Below are positions 38,155-50,175 of a stretch of DNA of 64,000 nt, piece after piece (position 1 is the stretch's first letter; every line of letters begins with the position of its first letter). This DNA comes from Bauldia sp. GTDB taxonomy: Bacteria; Pseudomonadota; Alphaproteobacteria; Rhizobiales; Kaistiaceae. The DNA lies in assembly GCA_026126025.1 (NCBI GenBank), contig JAHCJZ010000002.1, positions 310,001 to 374,000 of the forward strand, written 5' to 3'. The translations under genes and the position numbers were made by a program. A model generated the notes under the pieces. That model had not been told where the DNA came from and did not search any database. It saw only the letters and a program-made list of their open reading frames with translations.

Positions 38155-41100
38155 ATGAAGTTCACACGCCTCCGCCTCACCGGCTTCAAATCCTTCGTCG
38201 AGCCGTCCGACGTGCTGATCGAGCCGGGCCTCACCGGCATCGTCGGGCCCAATGGCTGCGGCAAGTCGAACCTCGTCGAAGCCCTCCAATGGGTGATGGG
38301 CGAGAGCTCCTACAAGGCGATGCGCGCCTCCGGCATGGACGAGGTGATCTTCTCCGGCAGCGGCGCGCGGCCGGCGCGGAACACGGCCGAAGTCTCACTC
38401 ACCATCGACAATTCGGACCGCTCGGCGCCGACCGGGTTCAACGACGGCGACGCGCTGGAGATCAGCCGGCGCATCGAGCGCGAGGCGGGCTCGTCCTACC
38501 GCGTCAACGGCCGCGAGGTCCGCGCCCGCGACGTGCAGCTCCTGTTCGCTGACGCGGCCGCCGGCGCGCACTCGCCGGCGATGGTCGGCCAGGGCCGCGT
38601 CGGCCAGCTGATCGCCGCCAAGCCGCAGGCGCGCCGCGCCGTGCTGGAAGGCGCGGCCGGCATCACCGGGCTCCACGGCCGCCGCCACGACGCCGAGCTC
38701 CGCCTCAAGGCGGCGGAGCAGAATCTGGAGCGCGTCGAGGACGTGCTCGCCGAGATCGACCGCCAGCTCGAGGCGCTGCGCCGTCAGGCGCGGCAGGCGA
38801 TCCGCTACCGCGCGCTCTCCGGCGAGATCCGGAAGGCCGAAGCGACGGTGCTGGCGCTTCGCCATCGCGCCGCGGTCGAGGCGCTGCGCGAAGCGGAGGC
38901 AGCGCTCGCCGAGGCGACGGCACTGACCAATGTCCGCGCCGAGGAACAGACGAAGGCCGCGCGCGACCAGGGTGTCGCCGCCGCCGCAATGCCGGCGCTC
39001 CGCGACCGCGCCGCCGCCGCCGGCGCGGCGCTGCAGCGCCTCAAGCTCGAAGAGGCGCGAATCGAGGGCGAGGAACGGCGCGTCAACGCCCGGCTCGACG
39101 AACTCGGCCGCCACGCGCGCCAGCTCGGCGAGGACATTGCGCGCGAGCGCCGGCTGATCGACGAGAACGCCGCCGTGCTCGCCCGCATCGTCGAGGAGGA
39201 AGCGACGCTGACGGCCTCGGCCGAGGATCACACCGCCGAGGAGGAAGCGGCGCGCACGCGGCAGACGGCCGAGGACGCGCTGGCGGCGAGCGAGAAGCTG
39301 GCCACCGAGGCGTCCGCCACGCTGGCGGAGCTTTCCGCCCGCCGCAGCCAGCTGACCCGCGCCCTGTCGGAAGCCGTCGACCGCGAGCGGCGGCTGGCGG
39401 ACGAGGCGGCGCGCGTCGCCCGCGAGCGCGGCGAACTGTCGGGTACCGAGACCGAGCGCCGCATGGCGACGCTCGCCGTCTCGGTCGAGACCCTCAAACG
39501 GCAATTGATGGAAGCCGAGGCCGCCGCGCAGGGCGCCGAGACCCGCGCGATCGAGGCGCGCGGCCGCGAGGCGCAGGCGCGCACCGGCCTTGCCGACGCC
39601 GACGCCGCGCTTGCCCGCGTCGAGACCGAGATGGCGACGCTCCAGGCGCTGCTCGCACCCGACGCCAGCGACAAGCCGCTGATCGACGCGGTCGAGGTGA
39701 AGCCCGGCTTCGAGGCCGCGCTCGCCGCGGCCTTCGGCGACGAGCTGACGCTTTCCGACGACCCGGAGGCCCCGGCGCATTGGCGCCTCGTGCCGATGGC
39801 GGAGGGTGACCCGACCCTGCCGGACGGCGCGTCGCCGCTCGGCGCGGTGGTGGATGCCCCGGCGGTGCTGGCGCGGCGCCTCGCGCAAACGGGGATCGTC
39901 GAGCGAGCCGACGGTCCGCGGCTCCAGCTGGCGCTGAAGCCGGGGCAGCGCCTCGTCAGCCGCGAGGGCGACGTCTGGCGATGGGACGGTCACACCAGCG
40001 GCGCGGAGGCGCGCCGGCCGGAGGCCGAGCGGCTCGCCGGGCGGAACCGCCTCGCCGAACTTGGCGGCCGCGCCGAGGAGCTTCGCCGCGTCGCCGATCG
40101 CGCGCGCGGGCAGATGACGGAATCGCACGAGGCGGCGCTGCAGACGGCGCAGGAGGAGCAGGCGGCGCGGGCCGCATGGCGCGAGGCGCAGAAATCGCTC
40201 GACCGCGCCCGCACCGATCTCGGCCTCGCCGAGCGCGAGCATGGGCGGATCGCCACGCGCCTCGCGGCGCTTGCCGAGGCCGAAGCGCGCGTCGCCGCGG
40301 GCCGCGAGGAAAGCACGGCCGCACGGCAGGCCGCCGAGGCGGCGCTGGAGCGGCTGACCGATCCCGCGACGCTTGAGCAGCCGCTCGCCGACCTCCGCGC
40401 GCGGGTCGCGGCCGATCGCGCCGCGGTCGCCGATGCCCGCGCCGCCGTGGCCGGCTTCGAGCGGGAGGCGGCGCAGCGCCGCGAACGCCTGCAGCGCCTC
40501 GTCGCCGATCGCGCGGCGTGGCAGCAGCGCCAGGCAAGCGCCGAGAACCACATCGCCAATCTCGCCAACCGGCAAGCCGAGGCGGAGGCCGAGCGCGCGT
40601 CGCTCACCGACCGGCCGGCGGCGCTCGCCGCCGAACGCCGCGCGCTCTCCGGCACGATCGAGACCGCCGACCGCGACCGCGCTGCCGCGACCGACGCGCT
40701 CGCCGTCGCCGAGACGGAGCTTGCCGCTGCCGACAAGGCCGCGGCTGCCGCGCTGCAGGCGCTCTCCGAGGCACGCGAGCAGCGCGGACGCGCGGAAGAA
40801 CGCCTCGCAGCCGCCGGCCAGCGCACCGCCGAAGTGGCGGCCCGCATCGCCGAGGTGCTGCGCTGCCGTCCGGAGGAAGCGGCCGAAGCCGCGGGGCTCG
40901 GCGACGGGCCCGCGCCCGCGCTCGATCAGGTCGAGGCGCGCACCGAGCGGCTGAAGCAGGAGCGCGAGCGGCTGGGCGGCGTCAATCTCGCGGCCGAGCA
41001 GGAGGCCGAGGAGCTCGCCACGCGCCGCACGACGATCGTCGCCGACCGCGACGACCTCATCGGCGCGATCCAGAAGCTCCGCCAGGGCATTGCCAGCCTC

Positions 41101-41598
41101 AACCGCGAAGGCCGCGAGCGGCTGCTGGCCGCGTTCACGCAGGTCGACGAGCGGTTCCGCTCGCTCTTCACCCACCTCTTCGGCGGCGGCACGGCCGAGC
41201 TGCAGCTGACCGAATCCGACGACCCGCTCGAAGCCGGGCTTGAGATCATCGCCCGGCCGCCCGGCAAGAAGCCGCAGTCGATCACGCTCCTCTCCGGCGG
41301 CGAGCAGGCGCTGACTGCGCTGGCGCTGATCTTCGCGGTGTTCCTCACCAACCCGGCGCCGATTTGCGTCCTCGACGAGGTCGACGCCCCGCTCGACGAC
41401 GCCAATGTCGAGCGCTTCTGCGCGCTCCTGGAGGAGATGATCCGCCAGACCGACACCCGCTTCCTGGTGATCACCCACAACCCGATCACCATGGCGCGGA
41501 TGAACCGGCTCTATGGCGTGACCATGGCCGAGCGCGGCGTGTCGCAACTGGTGTCGGTCGACCTCGAAACCGCCGAGCGCTTCCGCGAGGCGGGGTAG
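38155..41598 (+). CDS. smc: chromosome segregation SMC protein
   Basis: A 1147-residue SMC ATPase that compacts and segregates the chromosome with ScpA and ScpB. The N-terminal head has Walker A GPNGCGKS at 31-38; two long coiled coils flank a hinge at roughly 495-640; the C-terminal head has the signature LSGGEQ (1046-1051) and Walker B VLDEVDAPLDD with E1075. The length is typical. A vapBC toxin-antitoxin pair follows after 65 bases, where the order in relatives would be other genes, so an insertion behind smc is likely. Confidence 0.97.
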   Translation: MKFTRLRLTGFKSFVEPSDVLIEPGLTGIVGPNGCGKSNLVEALQWVMGESSYKAMRASGMDEVIFSGSGARPARNTAEVSLTIDNSDRSAPTGFNDGDALEISRRIEREAGSSYRVNGREVRARDVQLLFADAAAGAHSPAMVGQGRVGQLIAAKPQARRAVLEGAAGITGLHGRRHDAELRLKAAEQNLERVEDVLAEIDRQLEALRRQARQAIRYRALSGEIRKAEATVLALRHRAAVEALREAEAALAEATALTNVRAEEQTKAARDQGVAAAAMPALRDRAAAAGAALQRLKLEEARIEGEERRVNARLDELGRHARQLGEDIARERRLIDENAAVLARIVEEEATLTASAEDHTAEEEAARTRQTAEDALAASEKLATEASATLAELSARRSQLTRALSEAVDRERRLADEAARVARERGELSGTETERRMATLAVSVETLKRQLMEAEAAAQGAETRAIEARGREAQARTGLADADAALARVETEMATLQALLAPDASDKPLIDAVEVKPGFEAALAAAFGDELTLSDDPEAPAHWRLVPMAEGDPTLPDGASPLGAVVDAPAVLARRLAQTGIVERADGPRLQLALKPGQRLVSREGDVWRWDGHTSGAEARRPEAERLAGRNRLAELGGRAEELRRVADRARGQMTESHEAALQTAQEEQAARAAWREAQKSLDRARTDLGLAEREHGRIATRLAALAEAEARVAAGREESTAARQAAEAALERLTDPATLEQPLADLRARVAADRAAVADARAAVAGFEREAAQRRERLQRLVADRAAWQQRQASAENHIANLANRQAEAEAERASLTDRPAALAAERRALSGTIETADRDRAAATDALAVAETELAAADKAAAAALQALSEAREQRGRAEERLAAAGQRTAEVAARIAEVLRCRPEEAAEAAGLGDGPAPALDQVEARTERLKQERERLGGVNLAAEQEAEELATRRTTIVADRDDLIGAIQKLRQGIASLNREGRERLLAAFTQVDERFRSLFTHLFGGGTAELQLTESDDPLEAGLEIIARPPGKKPQSITLLSGGEQALTALALIFAVFLTNPAPICVLDEVDAPLDDANVERFCALLEEMIRQTDTRFLVITHNPITMARMNRLYGVTMAERGVSQLVSVDLETAERFREAG

Positions 41599-41616
41599 CT
41601 TCGCGGACTCGCGGCA

Positions 41617-41651
41617 TTGGATTGCGCATCATCTGATGCTATTTCTGATGC
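41617..41651 (+). promoter_or_regulatory. vapBC promoter and operator
   Basis: A perfect palindrome GCATCA-TC-TGATGC (41626-41639) is followed by a third half-site TGATGC (41646-41651) in direct repeat. It lies within a promoter-like pair TTGGAT (41617-41622), 17 bases, TATTTC (41640-41645). A GGAGG ribosome site follows. Autoregulation by the VapBC complex is inferred. Confidence 0.5.
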
Positions 41652-41663
41652 TTGGAGGATGCG

Positions 41664-41861
41664 ATGCGTACCACCGTCACGATCGATGACGAACTGATCG
41701 CCAAGGCCAGCGAATATCTGGGGGTCAAGGAGAAGTCCGCCATCGTTCGAGAAGCGCTGACCGCTTTGATCGAACGGGAAGCGGCGCGCCGGTTAATCCT
41801 GCTCGGGGGAACCGAGCCCGATATCAAGCCGGTGCCGCGTCGGCGGCCACCCATCGAGTGA
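41664..41861 (+). CDS. vapB: VapB-type antitoxin
   Basis: A 65-residue protein with a ribbon-helix-helix-like N-terminus (MRTTVTIDDELIAKASEYLG, EKSAIVREALTALI) that would bind the operator upstream, and a basic/proline-rich tail that would wrap the toxin. It is of the VapB kind with the RTTVTIDDEL start common in alphaproteobacteria. ATG at 41664 is 5 bases after GGAGG. It overlaps vapC by GTGA. Confidence 0.85.
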   Translation: MRTTVTIDDELIAKASEYLGVKEKSAIVREALTALIEREAARRLILLGGTEPDIKPVPRRRPPIE

Positions 41862-42225
41862 TACTCGTCGACACCTCCGTCTGGCTCGACCATTTCGCTC
41901 GCAGCGACGAGCAACTAAACGACCTGCTTCGCGGCCGACAGGTTCTCGTGCATCCGTTCGTCATCGGCGAGATCGCCATGGGGTCGATGCGCCAACGGCT
42001 CATCATGCTGGAAGAACTGCAGGCATTGCGGAAGCCGAATGTCGCGACGGACGACGAGGTGCTCGACTTCGTCGGACGCCACGGACTGTTCGGCCGGGGC
42101 ATTGGCTACATCGACGCCCACCTGCTGGCCTCCGTCCGACTCACGATCGGCAGCACGCTCTGGACACGGGACCGACGGTTGCTCACCGCGGCGCAATCGT
42201 TGTCGATCGCGGCGGACCTGAAGTG

Positions 42226-42226
<1 letters not shown>
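41858..42226 (+). CDS. vapC: VapC-type PIN-domain ribonuclease toxin
   Basis: A 122-residue PIN protein with the acidic active site D5 (ILVDTSVWLD), E38 (VIGEIAMG), D86 (GYIDAHLLA) and D105 (LWTRDRRL), so it is expected to be an active RNA-cleaving toxin restrained by VapB. The GTG start overlaps the vapB stop as GTGA. Its own stop overlaps the mutY start as TGATG, so the toxin and the repair gene are translationally linked. Confidence 0.9.
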
Positions 42227-44444
<2,218 letters not shown>

Positions 44445-44603
44445 CTATACGCAACACTCGGCGCCACGCGGCGCATCGGAGCGTTAAGGTTGCCGAACAG
44501 GGTGAAAGCGGCGTTCAGAAACGTGGTTAAGCGATGGTCACCTCGCGCCGCACGTCCGAACGCGTGCGCTATGATTGTGCGGATGGATTCGGTTGGAGGC
44601 TCG

Positions 44604-46091
44604 ATGCGGCAGCTCTTCCGGTGCGTCGGCGCGGCGATCCTCGCCGTCGCGCTGTCGGCGACGGCATTCGCGCAGCCGGGCGCGAGCGTCGCGCCGGTCT
44701 CCGGGGTCACGCAGGGCAGGCCATTCGAGGTCGCGTATCAAGGACCGCTGGGGCCGGGCGACCAGATCCGCGTCGCCTGGGTCGGCAGCCCGGCGGACGA
44801 TTATGTGACGGCGGCCGCCATCGCCTTGGACGGGGCGCCGGTGAGCCTCACCGCGCCGGTCGAGCTCGGCCTTTACGAGCTGCGCTACTGGGAGGCGGAG
44901 ACCGGTCTCGTCCTCGCCCGGCTGCCGCTCATTCTGGCCCCGCTCGTCCCCACGCTCGACGCGCCGGAGCGCGTGGCGCAGGGCGGCGCGATCGTCGTCG
45001 CCTGGACCGCTGATCCGCGCATTGCCGGCCAGATCGAGCTGGCCGACCCGAACAAGCCGCTCGCGCCGCCGCTGGCGATCGCCCAGGTGGTACGGACCGA
45101 GCCGACCGTGACGCTGATCGCGCCGATCGATCCCGGGCGCTACGAGATTCGCTTCATCCGCGAGGAGCAGACCTTCGCCGAGGCGCGCATCCGCGGCTCC
45201 GACGCCGATCGCGTGCTGGCGCGGCGGGCGATCGACGTCACATCCGCAGTGGCGACGCTCGCGATCGTCGGCGACCCGGTCGCCGGCGCGGGCCTCACGG
45301 TAGAATGGACCGGCCCCGGCGCGCCCGAAGACCAGATCCGGCTCGCGACGCCGGAAATGACGCCATACGAATTCATCGACGCGAGGCTCGTCGGCGCGGC
45401 GGCTCCGGTCACGTTCGCCGGGCCGCTGCCCGCCGGCTCCTACGAGCTTCGCTACTGGTCGGCGGCGCTGTGGGAGGTGGTCGGCACGACGCCGGTCACA
45501 CTGGCCGAGCCTTCGGCGACCCTCGACGCGCCGGGCGAAGTCGCCGGCGGCGCCACCGTCACCATCGCTTGGGACGGTCCGGCCAATATCGGCGACCGCA
45601 TCGCGATCTCCGTGGTGGATGCGCCGGCCGATTTCGTGCTCGCCGTCGCGCGGGTATCGTTCGGCGGCGTGCCGGTGCGGCTCGGCGCCCCCGTCCAGGC
45701 CGGCACCTACGAGCTCCGCTACCTCGCGGCCGACGGTGCGGTCATCGCGCGGCGGCCGATCGCCGTCACCGCCGCCGACGCGAGCATCGCGCCGCCGGGC
45801 ACGGTCGAAGCAGGCTCGGCGTTCACCGTGGCCTGGAGCGGCCCCGCCGGACCGTTCGACGAGCTCCGCATCACGCTGCCGGCAGGCCCCGACGACGAGC
45901 CGTTCACGGCCACCCGCGTCACCGCCGGCGTCGCGGCGACGCTGGTCGCCCCGGACCGGCCGGGGACGTATCTCATCCGCTACTGGTCAGCGAGCAGCGC
46001 GACCGCGATCGCGTCGGCGCCGCTGGAGGTGGTGTGCGCGAACTGCGCGCCGGCGGAACCCACGCCGGATGTCGAGGAGCTCCGGCCCTAG
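44604..46091 (+). CDS. exported protein of five tandem Ig-like repeats
   Basis: A 495-residue protein with signal peptide (about 1-24, LAVALSATAFAQ) and five repeats of some 90 residues. Each has a (V/A)xWxGP core, a G-D-(Q/R)-I strand, an AP-x-x-x-G-x-Y-E-L-R-Y-W strand near the end and an R-x-P-I/P-V closing strand. The YELRYW block appears at about residues 93, 287 and 375 and in altered form in the other two repeats. It ends with CANCAP. Such repeats occur in front of VWA domains in other proteins of the order, but no VWA domain follows here. ATG at 44604 has GGAGG 4 bases upstream; ATGs at 44571 and 44583 are alternatives. Function unknown. Confidence 0.75.
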   Translation: MRQLFRCVGAAILAVALSATAFAQPGASVAPVSGVTQGRPFEVAYQGPLGPGDQIRVAWVGSPADDYVTAAAIALDGAPVSLTAPVELGLYELRYWEAETGLVLARLPLILAPLVPTLDAPERVAQGGAIVVAWTADPRIAGQIELADPNKPLAPPLAIAQVVRTEPTVTLIAPIDPGRYEIRFIREEQTFAEARIRGSDADRVLARRAIDVTSAVATLAIVGDPVAGAGLTVEWTGPGAPEDQIRLATPEMTPYEFIDARLVGAAAPVTFAGPLPAGSYELRYWSAALWEVVGTTPVTLAEPSATLDAPGEVAGGATVTIAWDGPANIGDRIAISVVDAPADFVLAVARVSFGGVPVRLGAPVQAGTYELRYLAADGAVIARRPIAVTAADASIAPPGTVEAGSAFTVAWSGPAGPFDELRITLPAGPDDEPFTATRVTAGVAATLVAPDRPGTYLIRYWSASSATAIASAPLEVVCANCAPAEPTPDVEELRP

Positions 46092-46154
46092 GCCGCGGAT
46101 TCAACCGCCCCCAGACTCCGCGTCACCCGGCGAAAAGAGAGGATGCGAGTCCCG

Positions 46155-46664
46155 CTAGCGGATGAAGCCGGTGACGATGCGGACGATCTGGCTGGCGGCC
46201 GGGGTTGCGATGGTGACCGGCTCGGTGGTGATGTTGAAATTGCCGCCATAGCCCGGCGGGCCGAGATTGGCCGACACCTGGTAGGCCTGCTGCGAGACCA
46301 TCGCGCCGTCGACGAGGATCGACACCTGGAGCTGCGCGCTGCCGGTGCCCGAGCCGCGCGGGCCGGCGGCGATGCGGCCGCCGATGCCGACGGTGAAGGT
46401 GACCGTGGTTCCCTGGGCGCGGCACTGCCGCGCGGTGTTGAGGATCGCCGCCTGGTAGCGGACATTGCCGGGGTCTTCGGCGCCGGCGAAGAAGACCACC
46501 GATTCCGCGCCCGGGATGATCTCGACCTCGGGGCAGGCGCCGACCGCGACCAGGACCTCGGGCTGGCTGGCCGCGAGGCCACCACCGCCGCCGGCGCAGG
46601 CGGCGAGGGAAAGCGCCGCCGCCCCCGCCATCGCAATCCCGACCGATCGTCCAAAGCGCATCAT
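46155..46664 (-). CDS. small exported lipoprotein of unknown function
   Basis: A 169-residue protein whose signal ends in a lipobox L-A-A-C at residues 20-23, followed by a glycine linker. The mature part is a beta-rich single domain (VGACPEVEIIPGAESVVFFA ... ARQCRAQGTTVTFTVGIGG ... VSILVDGAMVSQQAYQVSAN) with two further cysteines that could pair. It would be an outer-membrane or periplasm-facing lipoprotein. I know similar lipoproteins in this order without a function. It is convergent with the Ig-repeat gene 63 bases away. Confidence 0.7.
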   Translation of the reverse strand: MMRFGRSVGIAMAGAAALSLAACAGGGGGLAASQPEVLVAVGACPEVEIIPGAESVVFFAGAEDPGNVRYQAAILNTARQCRAQGTTVTFTVGIGGRIAAGPRGSGTGSAQLQVSILVDGAMVSQQAYQVSANLGPPGYGGNFNITTEPVTIATPAASQIVRIVTGFIR

Positions 46665-46817
46665 GGCCTGCCTCCCTTAACCAACGCTGGGGTGGCTTCT
46701 ATAGCACCGCGGCGCGGCGGGGCGACAGGCGGCCGCCAAGGTTGCCCGGGCGCGGACGTGTGGTTAGGTTGCCGCGCTGCCGCGGCCGGGCATCGATCGG
46801 CCAGGAGATTCAGTCCG

Positions 46818-48224
46818 TTGGATTATTACAGCACCCGGGGCGAAGCGCCGGTCCGCGGCTTTCGCGATGTGCTCCTTGCGGGGCTGGCCGAAGATGGCGG
46901 GCTCTATCTGCCGGCGATCTGGCCGAAGATCACGCCCGACGAGATCGAGGGCTTCGCGGGGCGGCCTTATCACGAGGTCGTCGCCGACCTCGTCGGCCGC
47001 TTTGCCGGGGGCGAGATCGCCGACGAGGCGCTGCGCGCGATGTGCCGCGAGGCCTATGCCGGGTTCAACCATCCAGCGGTGACGCCGCTGGTCGAGCTCG
47101 CGCCGAACCGGTGGGTGCTGGAGCTCTTCCGCGGGCCGACGCTCGCCTTCAAGGACCTCGCCATGCAGCTGCTGGCGCGGCTGATGGACCACGTCCTTGC
47201 CGAGCGCGACGGCCGGGCGACGATCGTCGCCGCCACCTCCGGCGATACCGGCAGCGCGGCGATCGAGGCCTTCCGCGGCCGCGAGCGGATCGACGTCTTC
47301 GTCCTCTTCCCCAGCGGCCGGGTCTCGCCGGTCCAGCAGCGCCAGATGACGACGGTCCTCGACCCGAACATCCATACGCTCGCGGTCGAAGGCTCCTTCG
47401 ACGATTGCCAGTCGCTGGTGAAGGCCCTGTTCGCCCGCGAGCGCTTCCGCAAGGACGTGTCGCTCGCCGCCGTCAATTCGATCAATTGGGGGCGCATCGT
47501 CGCCCAGACCGCGTATTACTTCTCCTCGGCGGCCGCGATCGGCGGCGCCGACCGTCCGGTCGACTATGCCGTGCCGACGGGCAATTTCGGCGACGCCTTC
47601 GCGGGCTATGTAGCGCGGTGCATGGGCCTGCCGATCGCGCATCTTGTCATCGCCACCAACAGCAACGACATTCTGGCGCGGGCCTTCGCCGACGGGCGCT
47701 ACGAAGTCCGCGGCATCGTCCCCACCAGCTCACCGTCGATGGACATCGGCATCTCGTCGAATTTCGAGCGCCTGCTGTTCGAGGTGCATAATGGCGATGC
47801 TCCCGCGGTCCGCCGGATGATGGCGGGCCTTGCGCAGAGCGGCTCGTTCAGCATCGGCGCGGGGCCGCTGGAGGAGATGCGGCGGCTCTTCGCCGCGGGC
47901 CGGGCGGACGAGGCGGAGACCGTCCGGACCATCCGGGAGACTTACGAGGCGACCGGCTATCTGGTCGACACGCACACCGCGGTGGGGCTTGCCGTCGCGA
48001 GCCGCTATGCCCGGCCCGAAGTGCCGATGATCACGCTGTCGACCGCGCATCCGGCGAAGTTCCCGGACGCGGTGGAGGCGGCGAGCGGCGTCCGGCCCGG
48101 CCTGCCGCCGGCACTGGCCGACCTGATGGATCGCGAGGAGCGGTTCACCACCATCGCCCCCGACGCCGACGCCGTCGAGGATTTCATCAGGGCGCATGCC
48201 CGCGCCGTCACGATCGAGGTTTGA
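46818..48224 (+). CDS. thrC: threonine synthase
   Basis: A 468-residue PLP enzyme converting phosphohomoserine to threonine. The N-terminus (M)DYYSTRGEAPVRGF is typical; PLP lysine K112 is in LAFKDLAMQ, and SGDTGSAAIEAF and PTGNFGDAFAGY are the phosphate- and cofactor-binding loops. The start is TTG at 46818, preceded by AGGAG 10 bases upstream; the open frame upstream is only a shadow of the lipoprotein gene. It is followed closely by the M16 protease gene. thrB lies 6 kb downstream on the same strand. Confidence 0.93.
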   Translation: MDYYSTRGEAPVRGFRDVLLAGLAEDGGLYLPAIWPKITPDEIEGFAGRPYHEVVADLVGRFAGGEIADEALRAMCREAYAGFNHPAVTPLVELAPNRWVLELFRGPTLAFKDLAMQLLARLMDHVLAERDGRATIVAATSGDTGSAAIEAFRGRERIDVFVLFPSGRVSPVQQRQMTTVLDPNIHTLAVEGSFDDCQSLVKALFARERFRKDVSLAAVNSINWGRIVAQTAYYFSSAAAIGGADRPVDYAVPTGNFGDAFAGYVARCMGLPIAHLVIATNSNDILARAFADGRYEVRGIVPTSSPSMDIGISSNFERLLFEVHNGDAPAVRRMMAGLAQSGSFSIGAGPLEEMRRLFAAGRADEAETVRTIRETYEATGYLVDTHTAVGLAVASRYARPEVPMITLSTAHPAKFPDAVEAASGVRPGLPPALADLMDREERFTTIAPDADAVEDFIRAHARAVTIEV

Positions 48225-48232
48225 ACCGCCCC

Positions 48233-49507
48233 ATGTCCGTCGAGCTCACCCGCCTCCCCTCCGGCATCACCGTCGTGACCCAGACGATGGACCAGCTGCA
48301 AAGCGCGGCGCTCGGCGTGTGGGCCGGCGTCGGGTCGCGCTCGGAGAGCGAGGGCGAGAACGGCATCGCCCACGTCCTGGAGCACATGGCCTTCAAGGGA
48401 ACGCGGCGGCGGAGCGCGACGGCGATCGCCGAGGAGATCGAGGCGGTCGGCGGCGAGCTCAACGCCGCCACCAGCGTCGACACCACGCATTATCATTCGC
48501 GCGTCCTCAAGGAGGACGTGCCACTCGCCATGGACATCCTCTCCGACATCCTGCGCAACTCGACTTTCGACGAGAGCGAGCTGGCGCGCGAGAAGCACGT
48601 CATCGTGCAGGAGATCGGCGCCGCTCTCGATACGCCCGAGGACGTGGTCTACGATTTCTTCGGCGAGGCGGCCTATCCGGGTCAGGCGCTCGGGCGGCCG
48701 ATCCTCGGGACCGAGGCGACCGTGCGCGCGACCACCCGCGAAGGGCTGATCGGCTATCTCGACCGGCACTATCACGGGCCATCGATGGTGGTGGCCGCCG
48801 CCGGCGCGATCGACCACAAGGCGATCGTCACGCTCGCCGAGGACGGGCTCGGCGACGTCTCGCCCGAGCCTGCGCCGAAGCCGGCGGCCGGGCGCTATCA
48901 TGGCGGCGACCGCCGCGAGGTCCGCGACCTCATGGAGGCGCAGATCGTGCTCGGCTTCGCCGGCCGCGCCTACACCTCGCCCGACTACTACACCGCGCAG
49001 ATCCTCTCCACCGCGCTCGGCGGCGGAATGTCGTCGCGGCTTTTCCAGGAAGTGCGCGAACGGCGCGGTCTTTGCTATTCGATCTACTCGTTCCATTGGG
49101 CTTTCGCCGATGGCGGCCTGTTCGGGATTCACGCCGCGACCGGGGAATCCGACGTAGCGGAGCTGATGCCGGTGGTGCTGGGCGAAGTGGAGAAGGCGGC
49201 CGACACCCTCACGGAGGAAGAGGTCGCACGGGCGCGGGCGCAGCTTCGCGCCGGGCTCCTGATGGCGCTGGAGAGCCCGACCGCGCGGGCCGGCCAGCTG
49301 GCGCGGCAGATGCTGGTGTTCGGCCGCGTCGTCCCGGTGGAGGAGCTGGTGGGGAAGATCGACGCCATCACCGCCGACTCCGTCCGCCGCCTTGCCGGCG
49401 CGCTGTTCACCGGCAGCACGCCGACCCTGGCCGCCGTGGGCCCGGTCGGCAGCCTGATCCAGCACGACGACGTCATGGCGCGGCTCGGCACGCGCGCTGC
49501 CGCCTGA
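48233..49507 (+). CDS. M16 family zinc metalloprotease (processing-peptidase-like)
   Basis: A 424-residue peptidase with the inverted zinc motif H47-x-x-E50-H51 in HVLEHMAFKGT and the third ligand E127, exactly 76 residues on. The second half has the Rossmann-like FQEVRERRGLCYSIYS segment of mitochondrial-processing-peptidase beta relatives. Bacterial members probably degrade peptides; the substrate is unknown. Start ATG at 48233 lies 8 bases after thrC; a TTG at 48221 would overlap. The order thrC-M16-GNAT is usual in Hyphomicrobiales. Confidence 0.9.
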   Translation: MSVELTRLPSGITVVTQTMDQLQSAALGVWAGVGSRSESEGENGIAHVLEHMAFKGTRRRSATAIAEEIEAVGGELNAATSVDTTHYHSRVLKEDVPLAMDILSDILRNSTFDESELAREKHVIVQEIGAALDTPEDVVYDFFGEAAYPGQALGRPILGTEATVRATTREGLIGYLDRHYHGPSMVVAAAGAIDHKAIVTLAEDGLGDVSPEPAPKPAAGRYHGGDRREVRDLMEAQIVLGFAGRAYTSPDYYTAQILSTALGGGMSSRLFQEVRERRGLCYSIYSFHWAFADGGLFGIHAATGESDVAELMPVVLGEVEKAADTLTEEEVARARAQLRAGLLMALESPTARAGQLARQMLVFGRVVPVEELVGKIDAITADSVRRLAGALFTGSTPTLAAVGPVGSLIQHDDVMARLGTRAAA

Positions 49508-49517
49508 GGAAACGCGC

Positions 49518-50105
49518 ATGGCCTTCCTCCGCTCGGTGCCGCCGCCAAGTCCGCCCGGGGCGCTGCGCGGGCAGGCGGTGCTGATCCGGCCGCCCAGCGT
49601 CAACGACTTCCCGCAATGGGCCCTGCTGCGGTCCGAGAGCCGCCGCTTCCTCGCGCCGTGGGAGCCGGTGTGGCCGGCCGACGAGCTGTCGCGGCTCGCC
49701 TTCCGCCGCCGCATCCGCCGCTACCAGCGCGAGGCCCGGGAAGGCAGCGGCTACCCGTTCTTCGTCTTTTCGGTGGACGGCTCGCTGCTGCTCGGCGGCC
49801 TCACCCTCTCCCACGTCCAGCGCGGCGTGACCCAGTCCTGCTCGCTCGGCTACTGGATGGGGGAACGCTATGCGGGCAAGGGCTACATGACCGACGCGGT
49901 GCGCGTCGCCCTTTCCTTCGCCTTCGACGCCCTGCGGCTCCACCGGGTCGAGGCGGCGTGCCTGCCCCATAATGCGGCGTCGATCCGCCTCCTCGAAAAG
50001 GTCGGATTTTCGCGGGAGGGCTACGCCCGACGATACCTTTGCATCGACGGCCGCTGGCAGGATCACCTCCTTTTCGCGATCGTCTCGGACGATCCCCGCC
50101 GCTGA
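49518..50105 (+). CDS. GNAT N-acetyltransferase, RimJ/RimL-like
   Basis: A 195-residue GNAT acetyltransferase with the acetyl-CoA-binding segment GYWMGERYAGKGYMTDAVRV and the following LRLHRVEAACLPHNAASIRL and LLEKVGFSREGYARRYL, as in ribosomal-protein N-acetyltransferases RimJ/RimL. The substrate is likely an N-terminal amine of a protein. A GAGGAAA site precedes the ATG. It lies 10 bases after the M16 gene. Confidence 0.85.
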   Translation: MAFLRSVPPPSPPGALRGQAVLIRPPSVNDFPQWALLRSESRRFLAPWEPVWPADELSRLAFRRRIRRYQREAREGSGYPFFVFSVDGSLLLGGLTLSHVQRGVTQSCSLGYWMGERYAGKGYMTDAVRVALSFAFDALRLHRVEAACLPHNAASIRLLEKVGFSREGYARRYLCIDGRWQDHLLFAIVSDDPRR

Positions 50106-50175
50106 GGACGCGGCCGAGGATCGTCCTTGGCATGCCCGGCTGCCGTCACTAAGAGTTCTGGGACCGGGAAGACGG

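Noticed and set aside
38395-41547. 1050-codon open frame on the minus strand
   Set aside because: It is the exact shadow of smc; its composition is biased and no domain is visible.
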